Source: Candidatus Bathyarchaeota archaeon
Lineage (GTDB): Archaea; Thermoproteota; Bathyarchaeia; Bathyarchaeales; Bathycorpusculaceae
Direction: 5' to 3'
NCBI GenBank assembly: GCA_026014485.1
Contig: JAOZIE010000008.1
Span: 1 to 64,000 of the forward strand
DNA: 64,000 bases
In this document: piece after piece, positions 23,521-31,700 of the stretch
How positions within the stretch are numbered: the stretch's first letter is position 1
Layout: every line of letters starts with the position of its first letter
Notes under the pieces: model-generated
Databases searched by the model: none
What the model was told of the DNA's origin: nothing
What the model saw: the letters and a program-made list of their open reading frames with translations, nothing else
Program-made: the position numbers and the translations under genes

Positions 23521-26193
23521 TTGGGAATCGAGAACCTCAGCCACATCTTTAACCCCAAACGAGTAGCCGTCATAGGTGCAAGCGAAAGAGCCGAATCCTT
23601 TGGCGCAAGGATACTTCGCAACTTAGCCAGCGCAAGCGATGTGGAGGTTTACCCTGTGAACCCTTTCCGCCGAAAGGTGCAGGGGATACCCGCCTACCCA
23701 ATTATAAGCAGAGTCCCCGCAGAAATTGACCTCGCTGTCGTTGCGACGCCTGCGCATACAGTTCCCCAAATCGTCGAAGAATGCGGAAAAGCACACGTGA
23801 AGGGGATAATCATAACCTCCGCAGGCTTCCAAGAAGATGGAAGTAACAGTCAACTTTTAGAGCGGCAAATTCTGGAACACAAAAAAACCTACGGCATGAG
23901 GATACTTGGAACAAGCAGCTTTGGCGTCATAAGACCCAGCATAAACCTCTACGCCACTTTCGGTAAACAGGCGGCGCTTCCAGGAAAAATCGCGTTTATC
24001 TCTCAAAGCGCTGCTCTTTGCGCTTTAGCTTTGGATTGGGCTGCTGAAGCCCAAGTTGGCTTAAGCGCGGTGGTTTCCACGGGTTCCATGGTTGATGTGG
24101 ACTTAGGAGATTTGATTGACTACTTTGGGATGGATCCGCAGACCCGTAGCATCGTGCTGTACATCGAATCCGTAAAGAATGCACGAAAATTTTTGAGCGC
24201 CGCACGGGGTTTTGCCCGAACCAAACCCATTATCGTGTTAAAGGCTGGATGCTTCCAAGAAACCCGTTTGCCTGCCCTCTGCCACAGTGGACGCTTAAGC
24301 GGACAAGACGCTGTGCATGATGCTGCGTTTAGGCGCGTGGGTATCGTCCGAGTTGATGCTGTTAGTGAACTTTTTAATTGTGCTGGAGCCTTAACGATGC
24401 AGCCTAACCCTGCTGGACCTAACCCTGTTATAGTTACCAATGCGGGGGGCTTGGGGATAATGGCGGCTGACCGTTTAATCGCCGAAGGCGGAAAACTTGT
24501 GGATCTGAGCCCTCAGTCAGCTGAGGTGCTTGCGCATGTTTTGCCCTATTACTGTAGTGTGGCTAACCCGCTTGACATCTTTGAGGATGCCTCTCCTGAG
24601 CGTTTCAAGGCGGCACTGGAGATTTGCCTTGGTGACTCTCAAACCAGCGGGTGTATAGTGATTTTTACGCCTCAAGGCATCACGGAGCCTTCTGCCCTCG
24701 CTGCCGTCGTCATGGAGCTTGCGGGGAAACACCGAAAACCTCTGCTGGTGGCTTTAACGGGCGAGGAAAATAGTTGCCGAGAAGCACGCAAACTTCTGCA
24801 TAGCAACAGGGTTCCCGCGTTCAGGACACCTGAAGAAGCCGTCTCCACCTACATGTACATGTGGCGCTACACCCAGAACTTGGAGCTTCTGTACCAAACT
24901 CCCAAAGAATTCTCTGTAGATTTGGATGTGCCCCATTATCTCAAAGGCATACTGAGGCGTGCTTTCTGCGAGGGACGCGCCGTTCTCACCTTGCCTGAAT
25001 CGCTCAGGTTTTTGGAGGCTTACCAGATTCCAACGGTAAAAACTGTCATCGCAAAAACCCGCCAAGAAGCTACCACGTTAGCTGGACAGTTGGGTTATCC
25101 GGTAGCCATGAAGGTTGTGTCTCCGCAGTTAACGCATAAGTCAGAAATCGAAGGCGTCATACTCAACGTGTGCTCGCCAACGGAAGTTCCCGTCTTCTTT
25201 GACGAACTAGCCTGTAAAGTCAAAAATTGTGGCTTCACCGCCGAATTCCAAGGCGTCGCCCTGCAGCCCATGGTCCGCAAACAGGGCTACGAGCTTCTCC
25301 TCGGCTCAAGGAGGGACCCTCAGTTCGGCTCCATAATCCTTTTCGGTACAGGCGGAACCTCCACTGAACTCTTCAAAGACGCCAGTGTCGGGTTTCCTCC
25401 GCTGAATCAGGTGTTAGCGAGGCGGCTGATGGAAACCACGGCAATCTACAGGTACGCTTCTTCTGCTAAGCATCCGTTGAACGCGGGGATTCTGGATGAG
25501 ATACTTGTCAAGTTTTCCCAGCTAGTCAGTGACTTCCCAGAAATTGACTCTATCGACATTAACCCTGTAATTGCTGATGAATCCAGCGCCGTTGCCGTTG
25601 ACGCCCGCATAGTTATAGACGCCAGCCGAGTCATGCGGGAAGTCGCTGAGCACCATGAGCACCTAGTGATTGCTCCCTACCCCAAAAAGTACATAATCCA
25701 AAGAAAACTCAAAAACGGCGTTGAAGTGCTACTGCGCCCCGTAAAACCCGAGGATGAAGGGCGCTTCAACGAGCTTTTCCAGTCTCTCTCCCCGCAAACG
25801 GTGCATTTCCGGTTTTTCCAGATAATACAAGAGCTGTCCCATGAAACGTTGACGCGTTACTGCAACTTAGATTACGACCGAGAAGTAGCCTTGGTTGCCG
25901 AACTTCAAGACGGCGGCGATTCCAAAATAATTGGCGTTGTCAGAGTGATTTTGGAGTCAGACGGCGAAACGGGGGAATTTGCCCTTCTCGTAGGTGACAA
26001 ATGGCAGCGTCTTGGGCTGGGGTCCAAGCTCATGGACTCCCTAATTGACGTAGCCAAAGACCTGCATCTGAAAAGAATCTTTTCGTATGTGCTTTCCAAC
26101 AACTACAAAATGCTTCAGTTATGCAACAAAAAAGAGTTTAGGGTGGAAATAGTGGATGAAGAGACGGTAAAAGCGTCTCTTACTCTGCGTTGA
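23521..26193 (+). CDS. ADP-forming acyl-CoA synthetase fused to a GNAT acetyltransferase (Pat-like)
   Basis: The 890-residue protein has a CoA-binding domain (about 1-125, NPKRVAVIGASE), two succinyl-CoA-ligase-like domains to about 450, an ATP-grasp domain (about 490-700; GYPVAMKVVSPQLTHKSE) and a C-terminal GNAT domain (about 735-885). The order alpha-beta-GNAT matches bacterial Pat-type protein acetyltransferases. The phosphohistidine of active ADP-forming acetyl-CoA synthetases is kept as H255 in CHSGRLSGQ, so it could make acetate and ATP from acetyl-CoA, not only acetylate proteins. The frame is open back to 23170 over cofE, but promoter and SD place the start at TTG 23521. Confidence 0.85.
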   Translation: MGIENLSHIFNPKRVAVIGASERAESFGARILRNLASASDVEVYPVNPFRRKVQGIPAYPIISRVPAEIDLAVVATPAHTVPQIVEECGKAHVKGIIITSAGFQEDGSNSQLLERQILEHKKTYGMRILGTSSFGVIRPSINLYATFGKQAALPGKIAFISQSAALCALALDWAAEAQVGLSAVVSTGSMVDVDLGDLIDYFGMDPQTRSIVLYIESVKNARKFLSAARGFARTKPIIVLKAGCFQETRLPALCHSGRLSGQDAVHDAAFRRVGIVRVDAVSELFNCAGALTMQPNPAGPNPVIVTNAGGLGIMAADRLIAEGGKLVDLSPQSAEVLAHVLPYYCSVANPLDIFEDASPERFKAALEICLGDSQTSGCIVIFTPQGITEPSALAAVVMELAGKHRKPLLVALTGEENSCREARKLLHSNRVPAFRTPEEAVSTYMYMWRYTQNLELLYQTPKEFSVDLDVPHYLKGILRRAFCEGRAVLTLPESLRFLEAYQIPTVKTVIAKTRQEATTLAGQLGYPVAMKVVSPQLTHKSEIEGVILNVCSPTEVPVFFDELACKVKNCGFTAEFQGVALQPMVRKQGYELLLGSRRDPQFGSIILFGTGGTSTELFKDASVGFPPLNQVLARRLMETTAIYRYASSAKHPLNAGILDEILVKFSQLVSDFPEIDSIDINPVIADESSAVAVDARIVIDASRVMREVAEHHEHLVIAPYPKKYIIQRKLKNGVEVLLRPVKPEDEGRFNELFQSLSPQTVHFRFFQIIQELSHETLTRYCNLDYDREVALVAELQDGGDSKIIGVVRVILESDGETGEFALLVGDKWQRLGLGSKLMDSLIDVAKDLHLKRIFSYVLSNNYKMLQLCNKKEFRVEIVDEETVKASLTLR

Positions 26194-26196
26194 AGT

Positions 26197-26922
26197 TTAG
26201 GTTCGGAACTTCTGCAGTTTCTTTAGCATCTCTTTGTCGCCTTCAGCGTCACCTGCGCATGTGGCGATGATGCCGTCGACAAGGCCTTCCAGCTTTGCAG
26301 CTTTCTCTTCCACGGTGTCCATGGTTGCCGCGACTGGCCAGCCAATCATCTTTACGGTGTCCACGTTTTTGGGTGTTCCCACAAGGAAGTATGCGTAGAT
26401 GGGTTTGTTCATCTTTTTGCATTCTTTGGCGACTTGCTCAAGCACTGGGAACGATTTGTCTTCGAGTCTCATGAAGTAGATGAAGTCCCAGTCGCCCTTT
26501 GCGCGTTCAATGGTTTCCTCAACGGATCTGCGTGCGGTGAGCAGGCAGCCCAGTTTGAGGTTCTTCAGCTTCACGTTTGAACGCAGGAAATCTCGGGCTT
26601 CCTCAGAGGAGGGCAACATTTTGATTGGGTCGCCGAATCTGGGGTTGTCGCCCATTGTGACTGCTAAGCCGTCAAGACCGATGATGTCTGAGGCTAAAGC
26701 TAAGCCGCCCACTTCCACTGGACCTTTATATTTGAGGATGAAGATGGGGCAGACGTATTTCTCTGGGTATTTGTATTTCAAGATGCAGCTTACAACTACG
26801 CCGCTTGGAGCTGGGAAACCAGCCGCGCCGTCTGTGACGTTCCATCCGTCAACTAGGTCCTTGATTTCGTCGGCTAGCTTCAAGAATTTGCGTGTTGGAA
26901 CAAACTCGTTTAGTATTTTCAT
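26197..26922 (-). CDS. Methylenetetrahydrofolate reductase-like (MetF family) protein
   Basis: The 241-residue protein has a TIM-barrel-like sequence resembling the MTHFR/MetF family, with the diagnostic VTMGDNPRFGDPIKM (flavin/pterin region) and later GCLLTARRSVEETIERAKGDWDF in pieces. It is about 50 residues shorter than bacterial MetF. It would reduce a methylene-pterin to methyl-pterin, feeding the methyl branch that meets ACDS. It lies 108 bp after an FrhB-like gene on the same strand, which could be its electron partner. The pterin and electron donor are not known from sequence. Confidence 0.72.
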   Translation of the reverse strand: MKILNEFVPTRKFLKLADEIKDLVDGWNVTDGAAGFPAPSGVVVSCILKYKYPEKYVCPIFILKYKGPVEVGGLALASDIIGLDGLAVTMGDNPRFGDPIKMLPSSEEARDFLRSNVKLKNLKLGCLLTARRSVEETIERAKGDWDFIYFMRLEDKSFPVLEQVAKECKKMNKPIYAYFLVGTPKNVDTVKMIGWPVAATMDTVEEKAAKLEGLVDGIIATCAGDAEGDKEMLKKLQKFRT

Positions 26923-27030
26923 GAGTATGTCATCTCGGCTTAAGAGGAGATAGGTTTGGCTTAAAAAGTCTTTTGCATACGTGAAATTTCCACGTTTTTC
27001 TCTGGGTCAAGGCTTTTTTGTGCTTCCGCC

Positions 27031-27837
27031 TCACGCACGGCAAGCGCTTTTTTGTGCGCGTTCTTTTTTGAGCTTGGACAGCCGTACGATTTCTTCTTTT
27101 TCGGCAGCTATCTTAACGATATCTATCCCTTCCAGTAGCTTCTCTGCCGCGTCTGACCTGACAATAACCGTTGAGTAACCCGCTGGGCTGCCTGCTGAGC
27201 CGATTGAGAGGTCTGCAGACCGCGCTGAAAAGTCGCTACAGACGCGGCATCCTTCTTCGACTGCTCCGTCAAGGTCCCTAATCCTGCAGTTGTGCTCTTT
27301 CCCGTCTGTGTGCACTGTGAATTTTCCTTTGTGTATTTGGGTTTTTTCTGCTTTGTCTATGTCCACGCCCAAGATTCTTTGGGTTTCCTTTTTCAGCTTG
27401 GCATAGTTGAAGGCTTCAAAACAGAACAGCCCAATAACTGTGACCTCCACGTCTGGGGTTTCTGCCTTTAGGGTTTGCTGCATACTCTTTGCCACAAAAG
27501 CCTCGCATGGTGTGCACACAACAGCAATTCTCCTTTTTCCACATGCAACCAACTCCCGCAGCTTAGACGATGTACTCACCCTAAGGTACTCTGTTCTCCT
27601 TGCCGCCATTACTTCATCAGGGGTTTCTGCGGTTGCTGCTTGGGCGCGGTATCCTCCTGTGCGTTGAACCACCACGGCGGCGTCAAACAAGCCCTTTTGC
27701 ATGCCCCAAATCAGCAGAGCAGTGACCATTCCGCCGTCTTGCCCGTCTATGCCGCTTCTGGCTGAAAACACTTCGCTGAAGACACCTATGTTTTCGTCTT
27801 TTTGCACTGCAGCTTCTTCTTTGTTGCCCTCAGCCAT
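27031..27837 (-). CDS. FrhB-like F420/flavin oxidoreductase beta subunit
   Basis: The 268-residue protein of the FrhB/FdhB family resembles coenzyme F420 hydrogenase or dehydrogenase beta subunits. Family features are SEVFSARSGIDGQDGGMVTALLIW near the N-terminus, VVCTPCEAFVAK and LFCFEAFNY in the centre, and an Fe-S region EEGCRVCSDFSARSADLS. It would move electrons between F420H2, flavin and an Fe-S partner. The ATG at 27837 starts the conserved part; the frame is open to 28035 over the divergent gene's promoter. The MetF-like gene follows, suggesting an F420-linked reductase pair. Confidence 0.78.
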   Translation of the reverse strand: MAEGNKEEAAVQKDENIGVFSEVFSARSGIDGQDGGMVTALLIWGMQKGLFDAAVVVQRTGGYRAQAATAETPDEVMAARRTEYLRVSTSSKLRELVACGKRRIAVVCTPCEAFVAKSMQQTLKAETPDVEVTVIGLFCFEAFNYAKLKKETQRILGVDIDKAEKTQIHKGKFTVHTDGKEHNCRIRDLDGAVEEGCRVCSDFSARSADLSIGSAGSPAGYSTVIVRSDAAEKLLEGIDIVKIAAEKEEIVRLSKLKKERAQKSACRA

Positions 27838-28003
27838 ATGCTCAACAAGCTTTCTGTTGGAGCTATGAGGTTTTCTCCAAATAAAGTTTCCACGCAAAAA
27901 CACCTGCCCCTTTCGCCGCCATTTTGCGTCTTTGGCGGGGTTTGATGAGCTAAGAGTTAAATGGGAACCCGCATTTTTGCTTCTTATAGCTTGGCGATCG
28001 CGG

Positions 28004-28486
28004 ATGGGTAAATCTGAAAACGGCGAACTTTGCATATTTTACGTTTCTGGAAACGAAAGCTTGCTGGACGATGTTGAGCCACTGTGGACTAGCCTAAACA
28101 GCATGCTTTTGGGCTGCTCAGCCAATTTTAAGCAGCACTACAGGAACATGACGTTCCAAAACCGCAAGCGATACCTGCAAAAGAAAGCGGCAGCGGGCAA
28201 AATGCGGGTAACCCTCGCCGTGGACGACACGACAAGCCAGAGGGTCGGCTACTGCGTAAGCAGCTTGGATGCGGAGAAAACAGGGGAAATCGAATCCATC
28301 TTTGTCGCGTCCGCTTACAGGGGCAAGGGTGTTGGGGACGCTTTGATGAAGGATGCTTTGGCTTGGATGAGTGCGGAAGGCGCCGAAAAACGGGTGGTTG
28401 CGTTTTCAGCTGGCAACGAACAGGTTTTCGGATTCTATTTGCGGCACGGTTTTTACCCAAGAAAAACGGTGCTGGAACAAGTTTAG
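28004..28486 (+). CDS. GNAT-family N-acetyltransferase
   Basis: The 160-residue GNAT protein has the acetyl-CoA binding motif A in VASAYRGKGVGDALMKDAL and a C-terminal FGFYLRHGFYPRK, typical of motif B. It acetylates an unknown amine or protein N-terminus. The ATG at 28004 was chosen; upstream sequence from 27932 overlaps the promoter of the divergent FrhB-like gene and lacks the GNAT fold. Followed by a good intrinsic-type terminator at 28529. Confidence 0.78.
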   Translation: MGKSENGELCIFYVSGNESLLDDVEPLWTSLNSMLLGCSANFKQHYRNMTFQNRKRYLQKKAAAGKMRVTLAVDDTTSQRVGYCVSSLDAEKTGEIESIFVASAYRGKGVGDALMKDALAWMSAEGAEKRVVAFSAGNEQVFGFYLRHGFYPRKTVLEQV

Positions 28487-28528
28487 CTGTACATATTTGG
28501 ATGCTAATAGCGATTCATTGCAGAAAAG

Positions 28529-28561
28529 ATAGAGGGGTAGGCCTCTATTGGCGTTTTTTTT
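28529..28561 (+). terminator. Hairpin plus T-run terminator
   Basis: Seven-base-pair stem ATAGAGG (28529-28535) and CCTCTAT (28542-28548) with a 6-nt loop, followed by GGCG and at least seven T residues. It looks like an intrinsic terminator for the GNAT gene and insulates the C1 island to its right. Confidence 0.6.
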
Positions 28562-28624
28562 GCTCAAAAATATGGTGTGGGGACGACAAAACCTTATGGA
28601 CAGCGGCTTGCCCTAGTTTGTATA

Positions 28625-28644
28625 TGTAACGTTTACCAGTTACA
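28625..28644. promoter_or_regulatory. Inverted repeat TGTAAC-N8-GTTACA before the TrmB gene
   Basis: Perfect 6-bp arms with an 8-nt spacer lie 37-56 bp before the start of the TrmB-type regulator, a position expected for an autoregulatory operator. A functional role is inferred. Confidence 0.4.
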
Positions 28645-28680
28645 GCAGCCTTTTATCTTCTCAGAATCTACTGGCTGTTG

Positions 28681-29403
28681 ATGCGTATGAAAAGCGTCGT
28701 GGATAGACTTCAACGGGTTGGCTTAACCGAGTACGAGGCAAAAGCGTACTTGGCGCTGCTAAATGCGCATCTTAGTACCGCCACGAAAACCGCGGAGAAG
28801 GCAGGGGTGCCAAGAACCAGAATCTATTCCGTACTTGAATCGCTCAGGGACAAGGGCTGGGTGCGCGTGTACTCAGGCGTTCCTTTGTTGTTCAGGGCAG
28901 TTAAGCCGACGTCGGTCTTTGAGAAAGTCAAAGAGGACTACACCCGCTTCTTGGAGTCCGTTCAGTTGACGCTAAATAAAGAGGTTAACAACATGAAAGA
29001 GAAATTTGTTATAAAAAACTTCGACTTGGGACTGGAAGGTCTCAAAAAGGAAATCAACAAGGCAAAAACCGTGGAAATAAACAACGCTACCACGAATTTC
29101 CTCAGTAAAGTCAGCGACTCCTTTGGCAAAGACGCAGCAGTGAAAGTGCTCATGTTTCCAGGCGAAGCTCGAGCAGTTGGCTTGCCCCGTGTCGAATTCA
29201 AGGAGGCAGAAGTGGCAATAGTGAGCATTGTTCGAAACAGGGAAGTTCCCTCGATGTCAGTCATCTTGGATGAAGAACGCACTTTCACAGCTTTCCAAGA
29301 CCCCGTTGATGGCAAATACATCGTTGACGAGATGCTCTACGACGAATGCCAACGCTGCTTCGCAGGCTGGAGCAACATGAGCTGGAACGCCAAGAACCCA
29401 TAG
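28681..29403 (+). CDS. TrmB-family transcriptional regulator
   Basis: The 240-residue protein has an N-terminal TrmB-type winged helix (about 5-75: VGLTEYEAKAYLALLNAHLS and VPRTRIYSVLESLRDKGWV). A coiled linker follows (about 80-115), then a C-terminal phospholipase-D-like effector domain as in other short TrmB proteins. Family members bind promoters and sense small metabolites. It lies just left of the cooC-cdh genes and 15 bp before a gene for a lone domain similar to its own C-terminal half. ATG at 28681 or 28687 may be the start. Confidence 0.8.
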   Translation: MRMKSVVDRLQRVGLTEYEAKAYLALLNAHLSTATKTAEKAGVPRTRIYSVLESLRDKGWVRVYSGVPLLFRAVKPTSVFEKVKEDYTRFLESVQLTLNKEVNNMKEKFVIKNFDLGLEGLKKEINKAKTVEINNATTNFLSKVSDSFGKDAAVKVLMFPGEARAVGLPRVEFKEAEVAIVSIVRNREVPSMSVILDEERTFTAFQDPVDGKYIVDEMLYDECQRCFAGWSNMSWNAKNP

Positions 29404-29418
29404 GAGACGAAAGAAAAC

Positions 29419-29853
29419 ATGCCGATTGTCGACGGAAAATACGAGGCAAAAATTTCAACCACTTTCGCATCGCCACAAGAAGGCATAGACGAGCTGAAAC
29501 GCATGATCCAAAAATCGCGGCGGATACGAATCAGCAACATCCCCATGCAGCTCTTAGAAGCGCTTACGCCTCTCCTGAAGAACAAGGACCTGATGATTGT
29601 GTTGCCGCAAGGCGAGAAACCAACTGAAGAACTCAAGAAACTGGCGCCAGTTGCCACGACGAAAGCGCGGATTTACGTTGACTACATGGGGCAGGAAGCG
29701 AACTCTGGGGCAGTTAACTTCGCCAGCCGCAGTTTTGGCATCATCTGGGCAAAAGACAAAGTGCTGATGGTTTCCGCGATGGAGTACAGCAAATGCGCCA
29801 AATGCCTCTTGGAAGCCTTTGAGGGCGGCTGGCACTACGCCCAAAAATGGTAA
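29419..29853 (+). CDS. Stand-alone TrmB-like effector domain protein
   Basis: The 144-residue protein lacks an HTH. It resembles the C-terminal effector half of the preceding TrmB protein: KYEAKISTTFASPQEGIDELKR starts like the MKEKFVIKNFDLGLEGLKKE segment, and both end in an ECQRC/KCAKC pair with an aromatic tail (GWSN, GGWHYAQKW). It may bind the same ligand or metal and modulate the regulator by heterodimerisation. The CxxC near its end could bind metal. It is co-transcribed with the TrmB gene (15-bp gap). Confidence 0.65.
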   Translation: MPIVDGKYEAKISTTFASPQEGIDELKRMIQKSRRIRISNIPMQLLEALTPLLKNKDLMIVLPQGEKPTEELKKLAPVATTKARIYVDYMGQEANSGAVNFASRSFGIIWAKDKVLMVSAMEYSKCAKCLLEAFEGGWHYAQKW

Positions 29854-29997
29854 AAGACACGAAAACGAGTTTCTTCTCCTTTTTCTGGAACCGCCCCTTC
29901 TTCGGTAGCCCTGTATTCATTGAGTCATCGAAGAATTTGCAGGTTTTTTGTGGAAATGTAAATTAAATGCTGAAACAAAAATTGTAACGGTGAATTT

Positions 29998-30777
29998 ATG
30001 AAGGTTGCAGTTTCCGGTAAAGGCGGCGTAGGCAAAACCCTCATTGCAGGCGGCTTAGCTCGAGGGTTCGCTGAACGCGGCTTCAAGTCAATGGCTATCG
30101 ACGCAGATTCCTCGCCAAACCTTGCATTGACGTTGGGTTTGACGGCGGAGGAAGCCCGAAAAATTGTGCCGTTAACCGAGAACAAGGAGCTTGTTGACTC
30201 CAAAACAAGCACTGGGTACTCGGGTGTTTATAATCTGAACTTCAGGGTAGACGACATCATACGCGACTACGCCATGAAGACCCCGCTGGGTGTCGACCTT
30301 ATAGTCATGGGCACCGTTAAGGCGATGGGTTCAGGTTGCATGTGCGCCCCCAACGCCATCGTCCGCGCCCTTCTTCGGCACCTGATGGTGGAACGCGACG
30401 AAGCCGTCGTTTTGGATTTAGAGGCGGGTGTGGAGCACATCGGCAGAGGAACCGCCAAAGCCGTAGACAACCTGCTTATCGTCGCGGACTCTAACCTTAA
30501 AAGCCTCGAAATTGCCAAGCACATACGCGACCTGACCTCTGCGGCGGAAATGAAGCAGATTTACCTTGTAGGCAACAGGGTTATGAACAAAACGCAGGAA
30601 GAAGCTATCAAAGACTTTGCGCAGAAAAACGGCTTAGAGGTTCTTACGTTTGTGCCCTTCGACCAGAAAATCATCGAGGCGGATATGCTTGGGGAAACTC
30701 CGTTGAAGAGCAAGGAAAATGCGGCGGTTCAGACCATAGACAATATATGTGATACGTTGCTAAACAAAAACAGTTGA
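29998..30777 (+). CDS. cooC: CooC-type nickel-insertion ATPase 1
   Basis: This 259-residue MinD/CooC-family ATPase serves carbon monoxide dehydrogenase maturation. It has the deviant Walker A GKGGVGKT (residues 7-14), the switch segment AIDADSSPNLA, and the CooC-specific CxC metal motif at C114 and C116 (GSGCMCAPN). CooC dimers bind Ni(II) through this motif and use ATP to load the C-cluster. The adjacent second cooC and cdhA-E support this. Start ATG 29998; a TATA-like region lies near 29958. Confidence 0.88.
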   Translation: MKVAVSGKGGVGKTLIAGGLARGFAERGFKSMAIDADSSPNLALTLGLTAEEARKIVPLTENKELVDSKTSTGYSGVYNLNFRVDDIIRDYAMKTPLGVDLIVMGTVKAMGSGCMCAPNAIVRALLRHLMVERDEAVVLDLEAGVEHIGRGTAKAVDNLLIVADSNLKSLEIAKHIRDLTSAAEMKQIYLVGNRVMNKTQEEAIKDFAQKNGLEVLTFVPFDQKIIEADMLGETPLKSKENAAVQTIDNICDTLLNKNS

Positions 30778-30789
30778 GGTTTGTATGTT

Positions 30790-31560
30790 ATGAAAACTTT
30801 GGTTACTATTGGTCGCGGTGGAACAGGAAAATCTAGCTTCACCGCGTTGATGGCAAAAGCCTTCATCGAGGCAGATAAGTCGCCCTTGTTGCTGGTGGAT
30901 GCTGACCCCGACCAGAACCTTGGCGAAATGCTAGGTATAGACCTTAAGGATGTGGGAAAATCCACTCTTGCCGACCTCATTGTTGATACGTTCATCCAGA
31001 AAGGCGGAACCACCGTGGGCGTCTCTCCCACTGACCGTATAGAAAGCAGAATCTGGGCTAACGGACTATACGAAGGCAAAAACTTTGACTTCATATCCGT
31101 CGGCACCAAATGGGTTGAAGGCTGCTACTGTATGCCAAACGCCGCTTTGAAAGCAGCACTGGAGCACTTAACCAAGAACTACGAGTACATGCTCATCGAT
31201 TCGCCCGCTGGCTTAGAGCACCTGAACAGACGCATCGCCTCAAAAGTGACTGACATATTCGAAATGCTGGATCACTCCAAAAAAAGCGTAGAGCATGCAA
31301 AACGCGCTTTCCGCATCGCCAAAGAAGTTGATATGCAGTTTGATAATTTCTACCTCGTCGGAGGCTACCGTTTTCCTGATGAGTTGAGCAGCAAAGCTGA
31401 AGAGGAGTTGAAGTTTAAGTATGTAGGCAAAATCGTTGCTGACCCGCAGGTAGACGATTACGTTCTTAACGGAAACTCGCTTCTAGACTTGCCCTCTGAC
31501 AACCCTGCCTTCGCTTCTGTAAAAGCAATCATGAAAGCAACGGGTTACATACAACAATAA
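30790..31560 (+). CDS. cooC: CooC-type nickel-insertion ATPase 2
   Basis: This is a second CooC paralogue of 256 residues, with the CxC metal motif at C112 and C114 (EGCYCMPN). Its Walker A reads GRGGTGKS, so the signature lysine of the deviant P-loop (KGGxGK) is replaced by Arg (R9). That may change ATP-dependent dimerisation while the phosphate-binding K14 is kept. It directly follows the first cooC and may act with it as a heterodimer or serve a different nickel site, such as the A-cluster. The start was placed at ATG 30790 after the SD TGAGG rather than the TTG at 30781. Confidence 0.85.
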   Translation: MKTLVTIGRGGTGKSSFTALMAKAFIEADKSPLLLVDADPDQNLGEMLGIDLKDVGKSTLADLIVDTFIQKGGTTVGVSPTDRIESRIWANGLYEGKNFDFISVGTKWVEGCYCMPNAALKAALEHLTKNYEYMLIDSPAGLEHLNRRIASKVTDIFEMLDHSKKSVEHAKRAFRIAKEVDMQFDNFYLVGGYRFPDELSSKAEEELKFKYVGKIVADPQVDDYVLNGNSLLDLPSDNPAFASVKAIMKATGYIQQ

Positions 31561-31640
31561 CCCCCCATTCCTTTGTATAATAATCCCCTTTCAGCGATTA
31601 CATTTTTCGGCGACAACATGACTTTTCAGCGCGAACTCTG

Positions 31641-31654
31641 GAAAGGTTTAAAAC
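31641..31654 (+). promoter_or_regulatory. Promoter of the cdh operon
   Basis: GAAAGGTTTAAAAC combines a purine-rich BRE-like part with a TATA element; transcription would start near 31675, about 25 nt before the cdhA start. Two copies of TTTCAGCG 35 bp apart (31589-31596 and 31624-31631) lie upstream and could be activator sites. Confidence 0.5.
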
Positions 31655-31700
31655 GGCGAAGTTTAAGCTATAATGTCAAAACCTTTACTGAGGTTTGATA

